Below, in pieces: positions 41,548-48,404 of a DNA stretch of 64,000 bases (within the stretch, counting starts at the first letter, position 1; every line of letters begins with the position of its first letter). Under the pieces are notes generated by a model. The model was given only the letters and a program-made list of their open reading frames with translations. It was not told the DNA's origin and made no database searches. Origin of the DNA: Gemmatimonadota bacterium (GTDB lineage: Bacteria; Gemmatimonadota; Gemmatimonadetes; Longimicrobiales; Gaopeijiaceae); contig JAOTVL010000001.1 of NCBI GenBank assembly GCA_029863525.1, forward strand, positions 24,113 to 88,112, in the 5' to 3' direction. Both the position numbers and the translations under genes were made by a program.

Positions 41548-43080
41548 GTGAACTCATTCGAAGATCTGGGCATCGCCCCGGAGTTGGTCGAGGCCTTGGC
41601 GGCCGAAGGCATCGAGTCTCCGACTCCCTTGCAGGAATCGGCGATCCCGATGCTTCGGAAGGGTAACAACCTGGTGTTGGAGGCCGGACCTGGAAGCGGT
41701 TTGCTGGTCTCTTGGGCGACCGGCCTGCTCGACCATATCGAGCCTTCGGGAGCGGGCCGCATTCTCGTCGTCTGCGCATCCACCGAGGTCGCCGACCGAC
41801 TCGCGGGAGCGCTCGCCCCGGTCGCCGCGGCGACGGGGCATTCAGTCGCCGCGCTGGACTCGTCGTGGGCACTCCCCGAGCGGGCGGACGTCCTCTTCGG
41901 CGGCGCAGTCGAAGTGATCGGGGCGCTGCGAGCGGGCAGCGTCTCTGCCGACGCAATTGCCGCGGTCGTTTTCGACCAGGCGCAGCACTTCGAAGGACCG
42001 GATGCGCTCGGCGTCGTGGAGCAGGTCCTGGACTACGTTCCGGACGAGGCTCAGCGCGTATTGAGCGCCCTCCCCATGACACCCGCGGTCACGAGCCTGG
42101 TGGAGCGTTTGTTCAAGCGTACGATGACCCTGCCGGCACCGGCGGTCGACGTCGCCAAGCGGGGCGAGGTTCGCTTTCGCATCGCCCCCGAGCCCCGCGA
42201 GGACGCGGCACTGCGCGTCGTGGACGAGCTCTTGGCCGGCGGGGCGAGACACGCGTTGGTGTACTGCCGAAGTGCCGATCGCGCGGCGGACGTCGGTGAC
42301 CACCTCACCCTGCACGGGTTCACGGCAGGCGCACCGGGAGACGCGTCCGTCCCTGTGTGGCTCGGCATCGACGCGCTCGAGGCACGGGCTGCGTCCAAGG
42401 GCACCGAAGGGCTGGTCGTAGTGAGCTGTGATGTGCCGACCGACCCGGATATGCTCGATCGGCGGCATTCGATCGGTGAGGACAACGTCGTCATCGTCCT
42501 CCCGCGCGAGGTCGCCCACCTGAGAGCGCTGGGGCGGCGGACCGGATACCAGACGGTTCCGTTTCCACCTCCGCCCCGCCGCAACACCGAGGTCGATGAA
42601 CTCCGCTCGACGATCGAGAACGCGATCGAGGTGCTCGACACCGGTCCCTACCTCCTCGCGCTCGAGCCGCTGTTCGAGCGCTACGATCCGAGCGAAGTCG
42701 CCGCAGCCGTCGTCGCTCTGATGCGCAGCCGCCCGCCCGATGCGGTGTCCGACTCGACCTCCGCCAGCCAGAGCCCCCCCGCGCCCCGAACGGCGGCGGC
42801 CCGGGCCGCTTCGGTTCCCGCGTGGTCGAAGCTCTTCCTGAGCGTCGGCGAGCGGGATGGATTGCGCGTCGGTGACCTTCTCGGGGCGATCACGGGTGAG
42901 GCGGGGGTCCCCGGAGAGTCGGTGGGGAAGATCGACATCCACGAGAGTCATTCTCTCGTGGAGGTGCACGAGCCCGTCGCCCGTCAGGTCATTCAGGCCA
43001 TCAACGGAACGACGATCAAGGGTCGCTCGGTGCGGGTCGATTTCGATCGACCGCGCGCCACGAGTAAGCCGCGGCGCTGA
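41548..43080 (+). CDS. Catalytically degenerate DEAD-box-like protein with DbpA-type RNA-binding domain
   Basis: The 510-residue protein starts at GTG 41548. Its Q motif is intact (FEDLGIAPELVEALAAEGIESPTPLQESAIP, F4 and Q29), and the two RecA-like domains keep their order. Most ATPase motifs are lost: motif I reads AGPGSGLL (46-53) without the Lys-Thr pair, II is DQAQ (143-146) not DEAD, III is SAL not SAT, and Ia, Ib, V and VI are not recognisable. A linker (SDSTSASQSPPAPRTAAARA) leads to a well-kept DbpA/CsdA RNA-binding domain (428-500: KLFLSVGERDGLRVGDLLGAITGEAGVPGESVGKIDI...IKGRSVRVDF). It probably binds RNA without unwinding it. Codon use and reading frame look intact, so this is not a decayed gene. 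Confidence 0.85.
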   Translation: MNSFEDLGIAPELVEALAAEGIESPTPLQESAIPMLRKGNNLVLEAGPGSGLLVSWATGLLDHIEPSGAGRILVVCASTEVADRLAGALAPVAAATGHSVAALDSSWALPERADVLFGGAVEVIGALRAGSVSADAIAAVVFDQAQHFEGPDALGVVEQVLDYVPDEAQRVLSALPMTPAVTSLVERLFKRTMTLPAPAVDVAKRGEVRFRIAPEPREDAALRVVDELLAGGARHALVYCRSADRAADVGDHLTLHGFTAGAPGDASVPVWLGIDALEARAASKGTEGLVVVSCDVPTDPDMLDRRHSIGEDNVVIVLPREVAHLRALGRRTGYQTVPFPPPPRRNTEVDELRSTIENAIEVLDTGPYLLALEPLFERYDPSEVAAAVVALMRSRPPDAVSDSTSASQSPPAPRTAAARAASVPAWSKLFLSVGERDGLRVGDLLGAITGEAGVPGESVGKIDIHESHSLVEVHEPVARQVIQAINGTTIKGRSVRVDFDRPRATSKPRR

Positions 43081-43087
43081 CTCGAGG

Positions 43088-43303
43088 TCAGCCGACCTCG
43101 ACCTCTACCTCTTCCACCTCGCGTCTCGACTTCTTGAAAATCGAGTAGAGGAAGAAGACCACCGCGGCGATGAGGGCGAACTTGACCGTCATCGCGAGCA
43201 GCCCGAACACGAGCCCGAGCATCGGGAACAGGATCGTGGCGAGGAGCTTGAAGAGCACCACGCTCGACACCCCCAGAACCGCGAACTTGGCGAAGGACTT
43301 CAT
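43088..43303 (-). CDS. Small membrane protein with charged tail, downstream of infA
   Basis: ATG at 43303 is preceded by GGAGG, better than the track's 43321 start; the product has 71 residues. Two hydrophobic helices (FAVLGVSSVVLFKLLATILFPMLGLVFGLLAMTVKFALIAAVVFFLYSIF) are followed by a basic-then-acidic tail (KKSRREVEEVEVEVG). No family is recognised. It lies 85 bp after infA on the same strand, so it may be co-transcribed. It faces the pseudo-helicase gene convergently, stopping 7 bp from it. Confidence 0.6.
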   Translation of the reverse strand: MKSFAKFAVLGVSSVVLFKLLATILFPMLGLVFGLLAMTVKFALIAAVVFFLYSIFKKSRREVEEVEVEVG

Positions 43304-43388
43304 GGAACCTCCGATCTTCATCGTCAGGGGCCCCTCGAGGCCCGACCGGCGTAGCTCCCTACGGAGCGGCCGAGGCCGGGGTTTCGAC

Positions 43389-43604
43389 CTACTTGTAGCG
43401 GTACGTGACTCGTCCGCGGGACAAGTCGTACGGCGACATCTCCACCTTGACCCGATCGCCCTCGAGCACCCGGATGTAGTTCTGCCGCATCTTGCCGGAG
43501 AGGTACGCCAGGACCTCGTGGTCGTTCTCCAGCTTGACCCGAAACGTCGCGTTGGGAAGGACCTCGGTCACGGTCCCTTCGATCTCGATTGCGTCTTTCG
43601 CCAC
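43389..43604 (-). CDS. infA: Translation initiation factor IF-1
   Basis: GTG at 43604 gives 71 residues, the normal IF-1 length: (M)[70 protein letters not shown]. This is nearly colinear with other bacterial IF-1 proteins, including the OB-fold motifs SGKMRxNYIRxxxGDxVxVExSPYDLxxGRxxYRYK. The track extends it upstream to 43709, but those residues are not part of IF-1; a GGAAG sequence sits 6 bp before the GTG. IF-1 binds the 30S A site during initiation. It stands apart from the usual ribosomal-protein operon, as in several phyla. Confidence 0.96.
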   Translation of the reverse strand: MAKDAIEIEGTVTEVLPNATFRVKLENDHEVLAYLSGKMRQNYIRVLEGDRVKVEMSPYDLSRGRVTYRYK

Positions 43605-43740
43605 TCTACACTTCCGTTGAAATACTGGAGCGCTCATCCGCGCTCCTGGGGGCGCGATCCGTGTCGTATTGCACGAATTCGCAGCCGCGTACCTTAAAGC
43701 CGCGCTCATCCACTAGCAACGACCCTCCTCCCGATCGCAC

Positions 43741-43765
43741 CCGTGTTGGGGTCGCCCCCACACGG
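43741..43765 (-). terminator. Hairpin after the DUF5916 gene, possible terminator without T run
   Basis: On the minus strand CCGTGT-G-GGGG / CCCC-A-ACACGG forms a strong stem around CGA, beginning 16 bp past the DUF5916 stop. No T-rich run follows, so it may act with Rho or as an mRNA 3' stabiliser. Confidence 0.4.
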
Positions 43766-43780
43766 CCACGGGCTCCGTGT

Positions 43781-46183
43781 TTACATCCGGAAGAGGTAGC
43801 TCAGCTTCATGAACAGGCCGTCGCGCGTGGGGCGCACGTTCTCGAATCCGAAGGCGGACGCGTCCTCCATCTCTCTCGTGTACCCGAGGTAGAAGACGGT
43901 CCCGGGGGAGGGTTCGTACCCCACCAGCCCTTCGATCCGGAAGTCGTTGCTGACCGACCCGGCCCGAGCCGAACAATCGGAATCCTGACACAGATAGAGC
44001 GGACGACCCGTCACGGGGTCCATCAGCGCCGCACTCTCCTGGTGCCCGTACTCGAAGATCGTACGCAGGAAGAGCGCTCGGGAGAACTGATACTGTGCCC
44101 GAATCCGAGGAATGACCGCGGTAGAGTGCTCAGCACCATCCCGCGCCCGTTCGAGTCGGCTGAAATTGACGCTGACCTCCGCCCTCAACGGACGGATCGG
44201 GTACAGATTGAGGCGGACCTCACCGGAGCGGGACTTGGCCGGCTCGACCGCCACACCGACTCGACGATCGAAGATGGGCGTGTCGTTGAAGCTGAGTCGG
44301 ACGTTTCCGCGCACGCGCTCCCAGTTGTTGAACCACAGCCCGACGCTCATCCCCGTGAGGCCATTGAAGAGGCTCTGATCCGGCAGGAACGGAGAGAAGG
44401 AGCCGTCCGGCTGTTCCACGAACAGAGTCGCGTACTGCTCGGGGCGATACTCGAACATCGTCCGCTGGACGTTGGCCCAGACCGTGATGTTGTTCTTGAA
44501 GCTGACCCGGTTGCTCAGCTGGATCTCGCTCTCTTCGAGCCCCTGCCCGTCCCAGAACGCGTCGTGGTCCCAGTAGCCCTTCACCTCGAGCGACGGATTC
44601 ACGCTCTCGAGGAAGGAGCCGCGCGTGCCGAACCAGTTGTAGGCGGCGCGGGAATTGAATTGCGTGTCGCCGATGCGCTGGAAGAAGCCGCTTCCCGCGT
44701 CGAAGCCCGCCTGGCTGTCTTCCAATTCGGCGTTGATCGAGAAGGCCCGGCCGGCGCGCTCGAATCGGAACGCGCCCATGCGACCCTCGGTTCGACCGGC
44801 CAAGAGCGCGTTGTTGGTGAAGCTCTGCGCGCCCATCAGTGTGAAGGTATAGCGGCCGGCCAGTTGAATCCGAGCGTCCGCTCCGGCGACCCGGTTGAAG
44901 TCGTTGGCGTCGACCGTCCGATCAGTGTAGACGGCCCCGAGCGTCGACGAGGCACCGACGTCCTGGCGGAGGCGTACGAGGTTCACGTAGGTGTTGGCAT
45001 CCGCGTCGAAGCCTTCGTCGATGGCGCCGAGATAGCCGACGTTCAACGATCCGACCTTCCCGGTGAGCTTACCGCCCGCGATCGGGTTGGCGATGGTCCG
45101 GGTGTATACGAGCTGCTTCGGCATGCCGAAGATCTCGGTACCCTCGAGGAAGAAGGGGCGTTGCTCGGGGAAGAAGAGCGAGAACCGCTCGTTGACCTGG
45201 ACCTGGCCGGCGTCGGCTTCTACCTGGCTGAAGTCTGGATTGATCGTCGCGTCGAGCTTGAGATTCGAGGTAATTCCATACGCGGCGTTGATCCCGAACT
45301 CACCGGTCGGATCGAGGTGCCCGAACTGGCCGAACTCGTCGATCTCTCCGTTCCACGCGCCCGTGGCCACCGGATTGATCTCGAGGGAGAGCCCCATGTC
45401 CAGGTTTCGCAGGGCGTTGAGCTTGCCGGCCTGGGTGAGCCTGTTCGCCACGTTGGCCGTGATCGGAGCCCATGAGCTTTCGAAGCCGTTCCGCTGGATC
45501 TTCCGTTCGATCTGGAGTCCCCATGACTGGTCTTCCACATCGGGAAAGCGAAGGCTCTTGAAGGGAATCCGGATCTCGGCCTCGTATCCCCAGTCGGTGA
45601 TGTGCGCCTCGGAAGACCAGAGGAAGTCGGGGCTATCGTCGATGGGAGAGAACATCCCTCGGCCCCGTCGGCCCGTTCCACCGCCCGACTCGTTCCACAA
45701 TCCGTCGTGCTGGACCCCGAGAGGGTTCACCGTGAAGACGTACGCGCGACGCTGATCGTCGTACGTGTCGAGGATGAAGCGAATGTAGTCGTCGGAGAAG
45801 CCGTACGAGTCCCGTTCGGACAGGGTGGCACGGATCTCTCCAGGTGCGTCGTCGTATGCCCGCACGGCGAAATACAGCGCGTCGTTGTCGACGAGCACGA
45901 GCACTTCGGTCTTCTGGGAAGCTTCGCTTCCCTCCACCGGATTGAACTGGGTGAAGCCGTCGAGCAGGGCGGCCTGCTCCCAGTGCAGCTCCACGATCCG
46001 ACCGTCCACGTCGATGTCGGCCGCGGTGACGAAGGGGGTCGTTACCTCGACGTTGCGCAGAGACCCCGTGTAGCGGGCGATCGATGTCGACCCGTCACCG
46101 ATCGGCTGGGACGGTGGCGGAGGGTCACCACCCGCGGCGATCATGCCGGCGGTAGCGACGACTTGAAAGAATGCGTGAATCAT
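43781..46183 (-). CDS. DUF5916 outer-membrane beta-barrel with N-terminal carbohydrate-binding-like domain
   Basis: The 800-residue protein has a short N-terminal signal (MIHAFFQVVATAGMIAAGG). A CBM9-like sandwich follows at about 50-220, with IDVDGRIVELHWEQAALLDGFTQFNPVEG, TEVLVLVDNDALYFAVRAYDDAPGEIRATLSERD, YIRFILDTYDDQRRAYVFTVNPLGVQHDG and the canonical WGYEAEIRIPFKSLRFP. The DUF5916 barrel comes next, recognisable by NLKLDATINPDFSQVEADAGQVQVNERFSLFFPEQRPFFLEGTEIF. It ends LMKLSYLFRM. Members are common in Gemmatimonadota, Acidobacteriota and Bacteroidota and are thought to be outer-membrane proteins; substrate unknown. It is monocistronic. Confidence 0.9.
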   Translation of the reverse strand: MIHAFFQVVATAGMIAAGGDPPPPSQPIGDGSTSIARYTGSLRNVEVTTPFVTAADIDVDGRIVELHWEQAALLDGFTQFNPVEGSEASQKTEVLVLVDNDALYFAVRAYDDAPGEIRATLSERDSYGFSDDYIRFILDTYDDQRRAYVFTVNPLGVQHDGLWNESGGGTGRRGRGMFSPIDDSPDFLWSSEAHITDWGYEAEIRIPFKSLRFPDVEDQSWGLQIERKIQRNGFESSWAPITANVANRLTQAGKLNALRNLDMGLSLEINPVATGAWNGEIDEFGQFGHLDPTGEFGINAAYGITSNLKLDATINPDFSQVEADAGQVQVNERFSLFFPEQRPFFLEGTEIFGMPKQLVYTRTIANPIAGGKLTGKVGSLNVGYLGAIDEGFDADANTYVNLVRLRQDVGASSTLGAVYTDRTVDANDFNRVAGADARIQLAGRYTFTLMGAQSFTNNALLAGRTEGRMGAFRFERAGRAFSINAELEDSQAGFDAGSGFFQRIGDTQFNSRAAYNWFGTRGSFLESVNPSLEVKGYWDHDAFWDGQGLEESEIQLSNRVSFKNNITVWANVQRTMFEYRPEQYATLFVEQPDGSFSPFLPDQSLFNGLTGMSVGLWFNNWERVRGNVRLSFNDTPIFDRRVGVAVEPAKSRSGEVRLNLYPIRPLRAEVSVNFSRLERARDGAEHSTAVIPRIRAQYQFSRALFLRTIFEYGHQESAALMDPVTGRPLYLCQDSDCSARAGSVSNDFRIEGLVGYEPSPGTVFYLGYTREMEDASAFGFENVRPTRDGLFMKLSYLFRM

Positions 46184-46309
46184 GTATTTGGTGGACTGCT
46201 CTTAAGCGATTTTGGCCGCACGGCGCGCAAAGGGGGAGCGCCGGGCCTGCGTACCTGGCTGCAATCTAGAAGACACATTGTACACCCTCCCTGCTGAGAA
46301 TCAGTTTCA

Positions 46310-46540
46310 ATGTCAGACACAGACCGGTCGAATTCGGACCGATTCACCGACGCCGAGCGAAGGGCGCTCGAGCTTGCCCTTCGGGCCGGGGCGGCTTTGC
46401 ACTGCCCGCATTGCCACAACCCGCTCGACCGGCGATCGGTGCCACCGCGCTCCGACGTCTCGTACGTGCGAGATCGTGTGTGGGTGTCCTGTCCGACCTG
46501 TCGCCGGACCGTGGTACTCGACCGCAAACAGCCGCGATGA
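46310..46540 (+). CDS. Small zinc-ribbon protein preceding nudC
   Basis: The 76-residue protein has an acidic N-terminal helix (DRFTDAERRALELALRAGAALH) and a four-Cys zinc-ribbon pattern: CPHC...CPTC with about 28 residues between. The tail is basic (RRTVVLDRKQPR). It may bind nucleic acid or a protein partner. It overlaps nudC by ATGA, so translation is coupled. Family not recognised. Confidence 0.65.
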   Translation: MSDTDRSNSDRFTDAERRALELALRAGAALHCPHCHNPLDRRSVPPRSDVSYVRDRVWVSCPTCRRTVVLDRKQPR

Positions 46541-47319
46541 GCCGCGCGCTCGTGTTCTTCGGCTCACGACTGCTGCTTCGGACCGCCGACGCCGGACTCC
46601 GCCTCCCTACCGTTGACGAGCTCGCAGAGGCGCTAGGCCCCGAGCGCTTGGCCGAGCGTGAAGTGAAGATCGGCTTGAGGGCTCCGGTGGACGCCCCACG
46701 GATCTTCGACTTCGAAGATCGACACGAGCCGCCCGCGGGCTTTCGAGCCGACGGCCTGCGCGTGGCCTACCACGCTTTGGAGGAAGCCGACTTTCGCGCG
46801 GCGGGAACCGCGCGCCAGAAGCTCGAGTTCCTCCGAACGACTCGCTTCTGCTCGCGATGCGCCGCGTCGCTCGACACCTACGACGGGCACGAAGCCTTGG
46901 GGTGCCCCTCGTGCGGCCAGATGCACTTTCCGCGGGTGTCCCCGGCGGTGATCGTCCTGGTCCAGCGCGGTCGGGAAGCGCTCCTGGGTCGCTCCGCTCG
47001 ATTCCCTGAGGGTGTGTATTCGACGCTCGCAGGCTTCGTCGAACCGGGCGAGTCGCTCGAAGAATGCGCTCACCGCGAGATCTACGAGGAAGTCGGCGTG
47101 CGTGTCACCAACCTCCGGTACTTCGGGAGTCAGCCGCACCCGTTCCCTCACTCACTCATGGTGGGGTTCGTCGCCGACTGGGAGGAGGGCCACATCAGCA
47201 TCGACGACGATGAGATCGAGGATGCACGGTGGTTCGGGCCCGAGGCGCTACCGAATCTGCCGCATCCGATGTCGATCGCGCGAGCGCTCATCGAGGACTT
47301 CATACGGCGCGTCGGCTGA
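46537..47319 (+). CDS. nudC: NAD+ diphosphatase / NAD-capped RNA hydrolase (NudC family Nudix)
   Basis: ATG at 46537 overlaps the zinc-ribbon gene stop; the track's earlier start (46411) is a frame extension. The 260-residue protein has an N-terminal domain, a Zn ribbon (FCSRCAASLDTYDGHEALGCPSCGQMHFPRVSPAVIVLV), the Nudix box GFVEPGESLEECAHREIYEEVG and the NudC tag SQPHPFPHSLMVGF. The usual tag is SQPWPFPxS, so Trp is His here. NudC hydrolyses NAD(H) to NMN and AMP and removes NAD caps from RNA. Length and motif spacing are normal. Confidence 0.92.
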   Translation: MSRALVFFGSRLLLRTADAGLRLPTVDELAEALGPERLAEREVKIGLRAPVDAPRIFDFEDRHEPPAGFRADGLRVAYHALEEADFRAAGTARQKLEFLRTTRFCSRCAASLDTYDGHEALGCPSCGQMHFPRVSPAVIVLVQRGREALLGRSARFPEGVYSTLAGFVEPGESLEECAHREIYEEVGVRVTNLRYFGSQPHPFPHSLMVGFVADWEEGHISIDDDEIEDARWFGPEALPNLPHPMSIARALIEDFIRRVG

Positions 47320-47419
47320 TCGCGTCGAACGGATCGACGCGCCCCCCGCGCGGTGCTATTGCCGAGGCCGACCCCATGCCCCGAGGTTGGGGCGATCCGA
47401 TTCCCCACTCCGTGACGTC

Positions 47420-48364
47420 ATGCGCACGACCAACCGTCTCTTCAAAGCCCTTCGTCCGCTCGCCCTCGCGTTGTCGATCGTCGTGCTCCCAGCCGGAGTG
47501 GCCGCGCAGGTAGCGGGCGCGCTCCCGTTGACGACGCAGCTCCCCGCATCGACGCGCGCCATGGCTTTGGGGGATTCTTACCAGATGAGCGCGGGTCACG
47601 CGGACGCGATCTTCTATCACCCCGCGCTGCTCGCGGGCGCGAGCGGATTCGGGCTCGATGTCCAGCGGTGGAGCATCGAGGGAAGCGCGGTGGCGGCGTC
47701 GGCGGCCGTTTCCTGGCTCGGCGGCGGCGTCGGTATCGGGCTGCGCTCACTGCAGTACCGTGCGAGCGGTAGCGGCGAGTTGGCGGCCCCCGGCGGCCAG
47801 GACCACCTTTTCGAGGCCGAGTCGGTTCCGGTGTCCGAGCGGGTCGCCACACTCGGGTACGCGCGTGAGGCGTTCCTGGGCATCGACGTCGGCGTGGCCT
47901 TGAGTCTCGTCGAAGAGCGCGTCGGACCGTCGCAGCACGGCGTGGCGCTGGTCGACGTCGGGCTCTCTCGCGAGGTGGGGCCCGTGACCGTCGGGCTGAC
48001 CGTCCACGACCTCGGCGAGAAGCCGCTGGTGGAGACCGGGTCGGAGCCGTCGCGCGTGACGCTCGGGGTCGGGCGCTACGGCCGTCCCCTCGGACCGCTC
48101 GACGTCGGCTTCGCCGCAAACATGGGCGTGGACGACGACGAGTTCACGTATGGGGGCGGCGTGGAGCTCGGGTACTGGCCCATTCAGGGCCGCACGTTCG
48201 TCGCGCGTTTCGGCTTCGAGGACGTCCCCGAGGGGAGCGACGCCAGCGTTTTCACCACCGGCCTCGCGTATTGGGGCGACGACATATCGATCGAATGGGC
48301 CTTCCGTCCGGTAAGCGACGCCGACGAAGGCGGCACCCATCGCTTCGGCGTGCGCTGGCGCTAG
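47420..48364 (+). CDS. PorV/UPF0164-like outer-membrane protein
   Basis: ATG at 47420 gives a signal peptide (RPLALALSIVVLPAGVAAQ) and 314 residues; the track start (47012) lies inside nudC. The mature protein begins with LPLTTQLPASTRAMALGDSYQMSAGHADAIFYHPALLAGASGFGLDVQRW, the 'ARxxAMGxA...NPAxLA' pattern of the PorV/PorQ/UPF0164 barrel family. Repeating amphipathic strands run to the C-terminal HRFGVRWR. These proteins are outer-membrane barrels sometimes linked to secretion; no type IX secretion genes are visible here. Its role is unknown. Confidence 0.75.
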   Translation: MRTTNRLFKALRPLALALSIVVLPAGVAAQVAGALPLTTQLPASTRAMALGDSYQMSAGHADAIFYHPALLAGASGFGLDVQRWSIEGSAVAASAAVSWLGGGVGIGLRSLQYRASGSGELAAPGGQDHLFEAESVPVSERVATLGYAREAFLGIDVGVALSLVEERVGPSQHGVALVDVGLSREVGPVTVGLTVHDLGEKPLVETGSEPSRVTLGVGRYGRPLGPLDVGFAANMGVDDDEFTYGGGVELGYWPIQGRTFVARFGFEDVPEGSDASVFTTGLAYWGDDISIEWAFRPVSDADEGGTHRFGVRWR

Positions 48365-48404
48365 CGCAGCCTCGGCCGTCTCTCGGCTGGGGCGTCCGCC
48401 CTCG

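Noticed and set aside
41548-43080. Pseudo-helicase as a sequencing-damaged or decaying gene
   Set aside because: The frame is open for 510 codons, the Q motif and C-terminal RNA-binding domain are well kept, and the changes are scattered substitutions not frameshifts.
43589-45475. 628 aa plus-strand ORF
   Set aside because: Antisense shadow of the DUF5916 gene, which has clear family motifs on the minus strand.
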